From: JBJEFI01 sp051873875
GTDB lineage: Bacteria > Bacillota > Bacilli > Bacillales > Bacillaceae_G
NCBI GenBank assembly: GCA_051873875.1
Contig: JBJEFI010000164.1
Span: 1 to 24,882, forward strand
Direction of reading: 5' to 3'
Length of the DNA: 24,882 bases
Shown: positions 1 through 6,306 of the stretch, in pieces
Position numbering within the stretch: the first letter of the stretch is position 1
How the letters are laid out: every line of letters begins with the position of its first letter
Notes under the pieces: model-generated
What the model was told of the DNA's origin: nothing
What the model saw: only the letters and a program-made list of their open reading frames with translations
The model's database searches: none
Translations under genes and position numbers: made by a program

Positions 1-138
1 TTAAAAACGGAAGCAGACATTGAAAAATATTTGGATTTACCTTTATTAGGAGTAATTACGAAAATAAATGAAGAAGAAATACGAATGATAAGTGGAAATA
101 ATGACCATTCAAGAACATCTAGGAGGGTTGCAGGATGA
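1..138 (+). CDS. Polysaccharide chain-length determinant / kinase activator, C-terminal end only (partial)
   Basis: The reading frame is open from the first base and ends at TGA 136-138, so only about 45 C-terminal residues are in the window. They include a segment reading 'DIEKYLDLPLLGVI', typical of the region just before or after the last membrane helix of Wzz/CapA/TkmA-type proteins, where a lysine-rich cytoplasmic tail contacts the BY-kinase. The stop overlaps the kinase start by 4 nt (ATGA), which indicates translational coupling. By family knowledge this protein sits in the membrane, activates the kinase encoded next and helps set polymer length. The call rests on the short motif and the neighbour, so it is moderately sure. 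Confidence 0.7.
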   Translation, partial: LKTEADIEKYLDLPLLGVITKINEEEIRMISGNNDHSRTSRRVAG

Positions 139-836
139 TTGGACGTAAAAAGAAGGCGGTAAAAAACCTAAAACAGCGTAGTTTAATTACACATGTGCAA
201 CCAAAGGCGGTTATTTCAGAGCAATACCGTAATGTTCGTACAAATATTCAATTTTCCTCTGTCGATGAAGATATTAAATCCTTATTAGTAACATCTTCAG
301 GACCTAGTGAAGGGAAATCAACCACTGCATCAAATATGGCAGTTGTCTTTGCACAACAAGGAAAACGTGTGTTATTAATAGATGCGGATTTGCGTAAACC
401 AACGGATCATTATACATTTAAAGTGGAAAACTTATATGGTTTATCAACAGTATTAACGAAACAAAAGTTATTAAATGAATGTATTCAACCAACATATGTG
501 AAGAACTTATCGATTTTAACAAGTGGTCCAATCCCTCCAAATCCATCTGAATTATTAGTTTCGAGAAGAATGGAGCGTTTAATTGAGGAAGCAAAAACAC
601 AATTTGATATTGTTATTTTTGATACACCACCTGTATTAGCTGTAGCCGATGCACAAATTTTAGCGAATAAGGTCGATGGAATTGTCTTTGTTGTTAGAAG
701 TGAACAAACAGAAATTGAGTCAGCAGTAAAAGCTAAAAATATTCTTTCAGGAGCCAAAGGAAAGTTATTAGGTGTTGTTTTAAACGGTCGCGAACAACAG
801 GAGAGTAACTATTATTACTACTATGGAAATAAGTAA
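135..836 (+). CDS. cpsD: CpsD/CapB-family bacterial tyrosine kinase (BY-kinase)
   Basis: A 233-residue cytoplasmic autokinase that controls export and polymerisation of capsule or exopolysaccharide. It has a Walker A motif SGPSEGKS (residues about 55-62), a Walker A' motif LLIDADLR (80-87) and a Walker B motif IVIFDT (159-164), the three ATP-binding elements that define BY-kinases. An EQYRNVRTNI segment near residue 29 matches the oligomerisation motif of this family. The C-terminus carries five consecutive tyrosines (226-230), the expected autophosphorylation cluster. The ATG is 9 nt after AGGAGG (120-125) and overlaps the preceding gene by 4 nt. The protein resembles B. subtilis PtkA/EpsB and streptococcal CpsD; which polymer it serves cannot be told because the biosynthetic genes lie outside the window. 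Confidence 0.95.
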   Translation: MIGRKKKAVKNLKQRSLITHVQPKAVISEQYRNVRTNIQFSSVDEDIKSLLVTSSGPSEGKSTTASNMAVVFAQQGKRVLLIDADLRKPTDHYTFKVENLYGLSTVLTKQKLLNECIQPTYVKNLSILTSGPIPPNPSELLVSRRMERLIEEAKTQFDIVIFDTPPVLAVADAQILANKVDGIVFVVRSEQTEIESAVKAKNILSGAKGKLLGVVLNGREQQESNYYYYYGNK

Positions 837-853
837 CCTAGGGGGTAAATGAG

Positions 854-1624
854 ATGATCGATATACATTGTCATATTTTGCCTAATGTTGATGATGGTCC
901 AAGTAATGTAGTACATAGTCTTGAGATGGCAAAGGAAGCTGCAGAAAGCGGAATACGTACAATTATTGCTACACCGCATCATCAAAATGGGCGATATATA
1001 AATAATCGACGAGATATTTTAAATGCTGTTGAACAACTTAATATGTGCATTAGTGAACAAGGAATTGACGTTACAGTTATTCCAGGACAAGAAATTCGTC
1101 TGTTTGGGGAGATATTGTCATCAGAAGAAGAAAATCATCTCGTTACCCTTGGGGATAGTGGCAAATATTTTTTAATTGAGTTTCCGTCCAATCATGTTCC
1201 GCGCTATGCTGAACGCTTGTTATTTGATATTCAAACAGCAGGTTACATACCGATTATTGCTCATCCGGAACGAAATGCTGAGATTGTTGAAAAGCCAGAA
1301 ATACTTTATAAATTAGTAAAAGCTGGAGCCTTATCTCAAGTGACAGCTCAAAGTGTAACAGGTGATTTTGGAAAGAAAGTACAAAAGCTTACATTTCAAT
1401 TAATTGAGCATAATTTAACCCATTTTATTGCCTCTGATGCCCACGGGATGAAAGGGCGTGGCTTTAAGCTTAGGGAAGCATATAGTGAGTTGAAACGTGA
1501 ATTTGGAAATGATTATGTTTATATGTTTCAAGAAAATGCCCAACTCGTTGTAGATGGGTCACATATTTATCGTGAAATTCCAGAAGAAATAAAGGCAAGA
1601 AAGAAATTTTTAGGGATTTTTTAA
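854..1624 (+). CDS. cpsB: PHP-type protein-tyrosine phosphatase (CpsB/CapC/YwqE family)
   Basis: A 256-residue metal-dependent phosphatase that removes phosphate from the BY-kinase tyrosine cluster and so resets the kinase cycle. The PHP metal-binding set is visible: HCH at residues 5-7, DD at 13-14, PHH at 41-43, E80 in PGQE, H137 in AHPER, and D195/H197 in SDAH. The length fits the family (about 250). The ATG lies 7 nt after GGGGGT and 17 nt after the kinase stop, in the same operon. It is the last gene of that operon, since a strong hairpin terminator follows at once. No N-terminal signal or membrane segment is seen, consistent with a cytoplasmic enzyme. Confidence 0.95.
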   Translation: MIDIHCHILPNVDDGPSNVVHSLEMAKEAAESGIRTIIATPHHQNGRYINNRRDILNAVEQLNMCISEQGIDVTVIPGQEIRLFGEILSSEEENHLVTLGDSGKYFLIEFPSNHVPRYAERLLFDIQTAGYIPIIAHPERNAEIVEKPEILYKLVKAGALSQVTAQSVTGDFGKKVQKLTFQLIEHNLTHFIASDAHGMKGRGFKLREAYSELKREFGNDYVYMFQENAQLVVDGSHIYREIPEEIKARKKFLGIF

Positions 1625-1632
1625 AGTATTTA

Positions 1633-1674
1633 GTAAAAGTGATTGTCGATAAATGGCAATCACTTTTACTTTTA
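1633..1674 (+). terminator. Rho-independent terminator of the capsule-regulation operon
   Basis: A perfect 13-bp inverted repeat (GTAAAAGTGATTG / CAATCACTTTTAC) with an 11-nt loop is followed by TTTT. It lies 9 nt after the phosphatase stop codon and separates the capsule genes from prfA. Confidence 0.9.
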
Positions 1675-1703
1675 TAGAAAACTTATTTATTCAATTACTA
1701 GCT

Positions 1704-1732
1704 TTGAAAAAGATTTTAGCATATACTATAAT
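1704..1732 (+). promoter_or_regulatory. Sigma-A promoter of prfA
   Basis: TTGAAA (1704-1709), a 17-nt spacer and a perfect TATAAT (1727-1732) lie 35 nt before the prfA start, just after the upstream terminator. Confidence 0.8.
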
Positions 1733-1766
1733 ATTGGAATGGTATGAAGAAATTGAGGTGACGATA

Positions 1767-2834
1767 ATGTTAGATAAATTACAAGCAGTAGAAGATCGTT
1801 ATGATAAATTAACAGAGTTCTTAAGTGACCCTGATATTATTAGTGATACAAAGAAATTGCGCGAGTATTCAAAGGAACAATCTGACTTACAAGAAACAGT
1901 AGATGTATTTCGTGAATATAAAGGTGCTGTAAGCGAATTAAAAGATGCGAAAGCAATGCTTGCTGATGAAAAAGATAATGACATGCGTGAGATGTTAAAG
2001 GAAGAAATTTCAGAACTTGAAAAAATGATTCCTGATTATGAAGCACGTTTAAAAATCTTATTAATTCCAAAAGATCCAAACGATGATAAAAACGTTATTG
2101 TTGAGATTCGTGGTGCAGCTGGTGGCGATGAGGCAGCATTATTTGCTGGTGATTTATATCGTATGTACAGCCGTTATGCAGAAACACAAGGGTGGAAACC
2201 AGAAGTAATTGAAGCCAACCCAACAGAGCTTGGTGGCTTTAAAGAGATTATCTTTATGATTAACGGAAAAGGCGCTTATTCAAAAATGAAATTTGAAAAT
2301 GGTGCACATCGTGTTCAACGTGTTCCATCAACAGAATCTGGTGGACGTATTCATACGTCAACAGCAACGGTTGCTGTTTTACCAGAGGCAGAAGAAGTTG
2401 AATTTGAATTAAATGAAAAAGAAGTTCGTGTTGATACATTCTGTTCAAGTGGTGCAGGTGGCCAGTCGGTAAATACAACAGCATCAGCTGTTCGTGTAAC
2501 TCATATTCCAACTGGCATCGTTGTATCTTGTCAGGATGAAAAATCACAAATTCAAAACCGTGAGAAAGCAATGAAAGTATTGCGTGCACGTGTTTATGAT
2601 AAAATTCAACAAGAAGCACAAGCAGAATATGATCAAAACCGTAAAGCAGCAGTTGGTACAGGTGATCGTTCTGAACGTATTCGTACGTATAACTTCCCGC
2701 AAAACCGTGTAACAGACCATCGTATTGGGTTAACAATCCAAAAGCTAGATCAAATTCTTCAAGGGAAAATTGATGAGTTTATCGATGCTTTAATCATGGA
2801 TGACCAAACGCGTAAATTGGAGAATTCACTGTAA
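1767..2834 (+). CDS. prfA: Peptide chain release factor 1
   Basis: RF1 reads the stop codons UAA and UAG and triggers peptide release in the ribosome. The GGQ catalytic motif is at residues 231-233 inside SSGAGGQSVN, and the stop-codon-reading PxT tripeptide is PST at 187-189, followed by the conserved ESGGRIHTSTATVAV stretch. The start at ATG 1767 gives 355 residues, the usual RF1 length; the frame is open further upstream, but that extension crosses the promoter and terminator and has no ribosome site. GAGGTGA (1755-1761) is 5 nt before this ATG. The stop overlaps the start of prmC by one base (TAATG), coupling RF1 to the enzyme that methylates its GGQ glutamine. Confidence 0.97.
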   Translation: MLDKLQAVEDRYDKLTEFLSDPDIISDTKKLREYSKEQSDLQETVDVFREYKGAVSELKDAKAMLADEKDNDMREMLKEEISELEKMIPDYEARLKILLIPKDPNDDKNVIVEIRGAAGGDEAALFAGDLYRMYSRYAETQGWKPEVIEANPTELGGFKEIIFMINGKGAYSKMKFENGAHRVQRVPSTESGGRIHTSTATVAVLPEAEEVEFELNEKEVRVDTFCSSGAGGQSVNTTASAVRVTHIPTGIVVSCQDEKSQIQNREKAMKVLRARVYDKIQQEAQAEYDQNRKAAVGTGDRSERIRTYNFPQNRVTDHRIGLTIQKLDQILQGKIDEFIDALIMDDQTRKLENSL

Positions 2835-3685
2835 TGAAAGTATATGAAGCCCTAAAGTGGGCTTCTTCTTTTTTAAAGGAAGCAGGCCGTGATGATAATG
2901 CGGGAGAAATATTGTTATGTCATTTGCTTGGTGTAAACCGAACAGGCTTATTAATGGCTTTTCAGGATACGTTAAAAGAAGAAGTTCAACAAACCTTTCA
3001 ACAATACGTGGTCGAACATGGACAAGGTGTGCCTGTTCAATATTTAATCGGATATGAATATTTTTATGGACGGAAATTTATTGTAAATAAAGAAGTGCTT
3101 ATTCCTCGTCCGGAAACAGAAGAGCTTGTGTTAGGCGTTTTAAATCGTATTAAACAACACCTTGGTGATGGTCAATGGCAAGTTGTGGATGTTGGGACAG
3201 GGAGTGGTGCCATTTCCATTAGCTTAGCGATAGAAAATCCATCTTTACAAGTGAGTACAGTTGATATAGCCCTTCCTTCTATTGAAGTGGGGAAACAAAA
3301 TGCCGAAAACTTAGGTGCAAAGGTAACATTTATACATGGTGACTTGTTACAACCGTTGATTGCTACAAATCAAAAAATGGATGTAGTCGTTTCTAATCCA
3401 CCCTATATTCCAATTGAGGAATATAATGAGTTATCCACCGTTGTAAAAGATTATGAACCAGAACGTGCATTAGTTGGTGGTGAAGATGGATTAGATTTTT
3501 ACCGACGTTTTATGGAAGAATTACCACTTGTCTTAAATGAAAAAGCAATTGTCGCTTTTGAAGTAGGGGCTGGACAAGGAGAAAGTGTTCGCCAGCTGCT
3601 TCAACAAACATTTCCATATTCAGAAACAGAAGTTGTATTTGATATAAATGGAAAAGATCGCATGGTGTATTGTTTAAAAGGCTAA
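2834..3685 (+). CDS. prmC: Release factor glutamine N5-methyltransferase
   Basis: PrmC methylates the glutamine of the GGQ motif in release factors using S-adenosylmethionine. The 283-residue protein has an N-terminal helical recognition domain (about 1-80), the SAM-binding glycine loop GTGSG at 121-125 in DVGTGSGAISIS, and the NPPY active-site motif at 188-191, which binds the target glutamine. The IPRPETE segment at about 90-96 is also characteristic. The ATG shares its A with the prfA stop and has GGAG 11 nt upstream, so translation is probably coupled to prfA. A hairpin with a T-run follows, ending this two-gene operon. Confidence 0.97.
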   Translation: MKVYEALKWASSFLKEAGRDDNAGEILLCHLLGVNRTGLLMAFQDTLKEEVQQTFQQYVVEHGQGVPVQYLIGYEYFYGRKFIVNKEVLIPRPETEELVLGVLNRIKQHLGDGQWQVVDVGTGSGAISISLAIENPSLQVSTVDIALPSIEVGKQNAENLGAKVTFIHGDLLQPLIATNQKMDVVVSNPPYIPIEEYNELSTVVKDYEPERALVGGEDGLDFYRRFMEELPLVLNEKAIVAFEVGAGQGESVRQLLQQTFPYSETEVVFDINGKDRMVYCLKG

Positions 3686-3690
3686 ACCTG

Positions 3691-3722
3691 AAAGTCCTCC
3701 TAACAATGGAGGATTCTTTTTC
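3691..3722 (+). terminator. Terminator after prmC
   Basis: TCCTCC (3695-3700) pairs with GGAGGA (3708-3713) across a 7-nt loop. Weaker flanking pairs extend the stem and a run of five T follows. Confidence 0.8.
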
Positions 3723-3773
3723 ATAGTCAATAGAAAAAACAATTTTTTATAGTTTAGTAGTTTAAATAACATT

Positions 3774-3807
3774 CCCCTTGTCCATACTGTTAGCAAGGAC
3801 AAAGGGG
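3774..3807 (+). promoter_or_regulatory. Hairpin immediately before the spoIIR ribosome binding site
   Basis: CCCCTTGTCC (3774-3783) pairs with GGACAA-A-GGGG (3797-3807): ten base pairs with one bulged A and a 13-nt loop. The stem ends three bases before GGTGGAGAG, the spoIIR ribosome site. No T-run follows, so this is not a terminator. It could mask or space the ribosome site, or stabilise the 5' end. I could not find a convincing sigma-F promoter in the 97-nt gap. Confidence 0.5.
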
Positions 3808-3818
3808 GCGGTGGAGAG

Positions 3819-4535
3819 ATGAAAAAAGCAATTGTTATTTATTTAATCGTGGTGATTGTAGCGATACAAGTATCATCTTTATATAGTGGGAAAAATGTAA
3901 GTGCCAATGAGCAGAAGGTTATTCCGAAAGAAGCAATTCGATTACGAATTTTAGCAAATAGTGATTTACCAGGTGACCAAGCATTAAAGCATCGTGTTCG
4001 TGATGAAGTAAACGCATCAATTACGAATTGGGTAAAAGATGTAACTGAAATTGAAACGGGGCGAAAAATTATCCAAAGTCATCTTCCAGAAATTGAGAAA
4101 ATTATTGCAAAAACATTAAAAGAAGCTGGAAGTAATCAAACTTTTACTGTTGAATTTCGAAAAAATGTCCAGTTTCCAACAAAGTTATATGGTAATTTTC
4201 TTTATCCAGCAGGAGACTATGAAGCAATCTTAATTACACTTGGGGATGGAGAAGGTGAAAACTGGTGGTGTGTCTTATTTCCACCGCTATGCTTTTTAGA
4301 TTTTTCAAATGGAGAAGCGATTAAAACGCCAGAGTCTTCTACAGAAGAAAAAAAGGAAGAAACAGACGAAAAAATAATTGAGCCAGTAAATGTATTTGAA
4401 CGAACGAAAGAAGAAGTTTCTATTGAAGAAAAATTAAATAAGGCAATTGTAAAAGAAGTAAAAAAACCAAAAGAAAAAGACAAAGTGGAAGTGCGATTTT
4501 TTCTAAAAGATTTGTACAATTCCTTGTTTAATTAA
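3819..4535 (+). CDS. spoIIR: Stage II sporulation protein R
   Basis: In Bacillus, SpoIIR is made in the forespore under sigma-F, secreted into the intermembrane space, and triggers SpoIIGA to process pro-sigma-E in the mother cell. This 238-residue protein starts MKKAIVIYLIVVIVAIQV, an uncleaved-type or signal-peptide helix, followed by the family's IRLRILANSD segment at about residues 41-50 and a QALKHRVRDEVN stretch. A conserved ENWWCVLFPPLCF motif lies near 146-158. Between about 168 and 215 is a Lys/Glu-rich low-complexity stretch that is probably a flexible insert, and the end FFLKDLYNSLFN matches the family's FFL...  tail. The ATG is directly after GGTGGAGAG. Its presence marks the organism as a spore former. 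Confidence 0.93.
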   Translation: MKKAIVIYLIVVIVAIQVSSLYSGKNVSANEQKVIPKEAIRLRILANSDLPGDQALKHRVRDEVNASITNWVKDVTEIETGRKIIQSHLPEIEKIIAKTLKEAGSNQTFTVEFRKNVQFPTKLYGNFLYPAGDYEAILITLGDGEGENWWCVLFPPLCFLDFSNGEAIKTPESSTEEKKEETDEKIIEPVNVFERTKEEVSIEEKLNKAIVKEVKKPKEKDKVEVRFFLKDLYNSLFN

Positions 4536-4542
4536 GTTCTAC

Positions 4543-4584
4543 CGCCTCATTACTCGGCATATACATAAGGATAGTGAGGAGGCG
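4543..4584 (+). promoter_or_regulatory. Hairpin covering the ribosome binding site of the GNAT-like gene
   Basis: CGCCTCATTACT (4543-4554) can pair with AGTGAGGAGGCG (4573-4584) with one mismatch and one G-U pair. The 3' arm contains the AGGAGG (4577-4582) that serves the next ATG at 4591. No T-run follows, so translational masking is more likely than termination. Confidence 0.5.
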
Positions 4585-4590
4585 TTACAT

Positions 4591-5028
4591 ATGAAAGAAG
4601 TGCGAAAAGCATTAGTGAAAGACTATGAAGCATTATCTTCATTTTTAGGACAAGCAGGCGTACGAAATGATGGTATTGAAAATGGTACCTTCTATTTATT
4701 AGAAGAAGATGGGTTACAGGGAGCTATAGGAGTAGAGAAAGTAGATAGTGCTGTTTTATTTCGCTCCTTTGTGATTGCAGATACAGTGGATAAGTGGCAT
4801 TTTTATGATTTCTTTTTAAGTGTAATAACATGTGTAAAAAAAGAAGGTGTGGATAAACTATATGTTATTACAAATAACAAAACATCCTTTTCTTTTTTTG
4901 AATTATTTGGATTTACTCAAATAGAGAAAGAGCAAATTTCACCAGAAATTGAAGAATTGTCCCATTATCAGTATGCAATTTCTCAACAAGAAGCGACGAT
5001 TTTATACACATGTTTACCCACATGTTAA
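4591..5028 (+). CDS. GNAT-like protein with a degenerate acetyl-CoA loop; function unknown
   Basis: A 145-residue cytoplasmic protein between spoIIR and ywlC, the position of ywlB in B. subtilis. The start VRKALVKDYEAL and the FFELFGFTQIEK segment near residues 102-113 are typical of the first strand/helix and the last core of GNAT acetyltransferases. However, the segment after the fourth strand (FVIADTVDKWHFYDFF, about 56-71) lacks the Q/R-x-x-G-x-G/A loop that binds acetyl-CoA pyrophosphate. It may therefore be a non-catalytic or divergent GNAT. The ATG follows AGGAGG by 8 nt. Its coding sequence contains several DnaA boxes (codons for V-D-K give TGTGGATAA), and its stop codon lies in the terminator stem. 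Confidence 0.65.
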   Translation: MKEVRKALVKDYEALSSFLGQAGVRNDGIENGTFYLLEEDGLQGAIGVEKVDSAVLFRSFVIADTVDKWHFYDFFLSVITCVKKEGVDKLYVITNNKTSFSFFELFGFTQIEKEQISPEIEELSHYQYAISQQEATILYTCLPTC

Positions 5029-5185
5029 CAAGGTTTATCCACAATTTGTGGAAAAACCTTGTTTTTATTTTGATATTGTATGTAAAATAACGATAGATAT
5101 TGAATGATAGAGAGGAAGTTAAGAAGTTGAATACGAAGTATTGGATTGTGGATAAAGGTGTGGATAATGGTGATAACTATCCACA
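4785..5185. promoter_or_regulatory. DnaA-box cluster (ywlB-ywlC type)
   Basis: Five exact matches to TTATNCACA on either strand lie at 4848-4856 (-), 5002-5010 (+), 5035-5043 (+), 5147-5155 (-) and 5159-5167 (-). Five one-mismatch boxes lie at 4785-4793 (-), 4831-4839 (-), 5014-5022 (+), 5047-5055 (-) and 5177-5185 (+). Three pairs (5002/5014, 5035/5047, 5147/5159) have starts exactly 12 nt apart. From literature recall, the ywlC-ywlB interval is one of several oriC-proximal DnaA-box clusters that dampen replication initiation in B. subtilis by binding DnaA. There is no AT-rich unwinding region or dnaA/dnaN neighbour, so I read it as a DnaA-binding or titration site and not an origin. Confidence 0.8.
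5027..5069 (+). terminator. Terminator between the GNAT-like gene and ywlC
   Basis: AACAAGGTTT / AAACCTTGTT encloses a second stem TCCACA / TGTGGA with almost no loop, followed by TTTTTATTT. The stem begins in the stop codon. Both halves of the inner stem are DnaA boxes (5035-5043 and 5047-5055), so the same bases serve as terminator and as putative DnaA site. Confidence 0.85.
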
Positions 5186-6179
5186 TTTAGCAGAAGCAGC
5201 GAATTTATTAGCAGATGGAGAAGTTGTTGCCTTCCCAACAGAAACAGTATATGGTCTAGGTGCAGATGCAACAAATGATGAAGCGGTAGAAAAGATTTTT
5301 ACAGCAAAAGGGCGTCCTAGTGATAATCCGTTAATTGTTCATATTAGTAATAAAGAACAATTAGATTATATTGTTTCCTCTGTACCAGAGAAGGCAAAGG
5401 TATTAATGAATACTTTTTGGCCAGGGCCAATTACGTTTGTATTACCAAAAAAAGAGGGGATTGCTTCAAAAGTAACGGCAGGATTAGAAACAGTGGCGGT
5501 ACGTATGCCAAATCATCCGATTGCGTTAGCTTTAATTGAACAATCAAAAAAACCAATTGCAGCCCCGAGTGCCAATGTTTCTGGTCGCCCAAGTCCAACG
5601 ACAGCAAAGCACGTGTACGATGATTTAAATGGCCGAATTGCTGGAATTGTGGATGGTGGTCCAACAGGGGTAGGAGTAGAATCAACGGTTATTGATTGTA
5701 CGGTCGAAGTACCAGTTATTCTTCGTCCAGGAGGCGTGACGAAAGAGGAAATTGAAGAAATTATTGGACAAGTAGAAGATGATAAAGCATTGCTGGATGA
5801 AAAAGTAGCACCGAAATCACCAGGAATGAAATATACACATTATGCACCAAATGCGCCTTTATATATAGTAGAAGGTTCACCAACTTTCTTTCGGCAATTA
5901 ATTGTAGAGAAGAAGAGAGAGGGATTACGTGTAGCCGTGCTGACAACGAAGGAAAATGAAGGTTTTTATAAGGAAGCAGACGAAATTGTTGTTTGTGGAC
6001 AACGAAATCAGTTAGAAACAGTCGCAACTAACTTATATGATGCCCTTCGATCTTTTAATAAGATGGATATAGATATTATTTTAAGTGAGCATTTTCCATA
6101 TGAAGGAATCGGAATTGCGATTATGAATCGCTTAAACAAAGCAAGTGGTCATAAAAGATTAACGGAAAAAAGGGGATAA
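5127..6179 (+). CDS. ywlC: L-threonylcarbamoyladenylate synthase (Sua5/YwlC)
   Basis: The enzyme makes threonylcarbamoyl-AMP from threonine, bicarbonate and ATP for the universal tRNA modification t6A37. The N-terminal YrdC-like domain (about 20-205) shows VVAFPTETVYGLGADA and the KGRPSDNPLIVHI nucleotide/threonine-binding segment. A linker KSPGMKYTHYAP follows, then a C-terminal Sua5 domain, so this is the long Sua5 form (350 residues), as in B. subtilis. I place the start at TTG 5127, 10 nt after GAGAGGA (5110-5116), because homologues begin close to this point; an earlier in-frame TTG at 5100 lacks a ribosome site. The first codons (VDKGVDNG) contain two perfect DnaA boxes. A terminator stem overlaps the stop codon. 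Confidence 0.95.
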   Translation: MNTKYWIVDKGVDNGDNYPHLAEAANLLADGEVVAFPTETVYGLGADATNDEAVEKIFTAKGRPSDNPLIVHISNKEQLDYIVSSVPEKAKVLMNTFWPGPITFVLPKKEGIASKVTAGLETVAVRMPNHPIALALIEQSKKPIAAPSANVSGRPSPTTAKHVYDDLNGRIAGIVDGGPTGVGVESTVIDCTVEVPVILRPGGVTKEEIEEIIGQVEDDKALLDEKVAPKSPGMKYTHYAPNAPLYIVEGSPTFFRQLIVEKKREGLRVAVLTTKENEGFYKEADEIVVCGQRNQLETVATNLYDALRSFNKMDIDIILSEHFPYEGIGIAIMNRLNKASGHKRLTEKRG

Positions 6180-6192
6180 TATCCCCTTTTTT
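6166..6192. terminator. Bidirectional-type terminator after ywlC
   Basis: A-run, GGGGAT (6172-6177), loop AAT, ATCCCC (6181-6186), then six T. The stop codon is inside the hairpin. It separates ywlC from the fru operon. Confidence 0.9.
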
Positions 6193-6220
6193 CATTGTTT
6201 AAATCAAAATCGTTCACAAA

Positions 6221-6257
6221 CAATCAAAAAATGAATGGAAATGAATGTTTTTGATTG
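6221..6257. promoter_or_regulatory. Candidate FruR operator upstream of fruRKA
   Basis: A perfect 10-bp inverted repeat, CAATCAAAAA (6221-6230) and TTTTTGATTG (6248-6257), flanks a direct repeat of ATGAATG (6231-6237 and 6241-6247). Half-sites with TCAAA/TTTGA are usual for DeoR-family sugar repressors. The right half overlaps the -35 element, a placement that suits repression by FruR, encoded directly downstream. Confidence 0.6.
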
Positions 6258-6283
6258 ACTTTTAAAAATGAAAGCGTTAAGAT
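6255..6283 (+). promoter_or_regulatory. fruRKA promoter with overlapping cre-like site
   Basis: TTGACT (6255-6260), a 17-nt spacer and TAAGAT (6278-6283). A cre-like sequence at 6268-6282 (centre AAAGCGTT) fits the CcpA consensus WTGNAANCGNWNNCW at all but one fixed base and covers the -10 region, suggesting catabolite repression in addition to FruR control. Confidence 0.6.
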
Positions 6284-6306
6284 ACAAATGAACAGGAGGA
6301 AATAAG

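Noticed and set aside
1653..1766. N-terminal extension of prfA by 38 residues
   Set aside because: The extension begins within the terminator and crosses the promoter TTGAAA-17-TATAAT. RF1 homologues start at the ATG at 1767, which has a good ribosome site.
2260..2736. Long minus-strand ORF (158 codons) opposite prfA
   Set aside because: It is the antisense shadow of a highly conserved gene, has a leucine/histidine-rich composition typical of reversed codons, and shows no ribosome site or family motif. The same holds for the other minus-strand frames opposite prfA, ywlC, fruK, glyA, the protease and the atp genes.
4785..5185. Chromosomal origin of replication
   Set aside because: Box density is origin-like, but there is no AT-rich unwinding segment with DnaA-trio pattern and no dnaA, dnaN or rnpA-rpmH neighbour.
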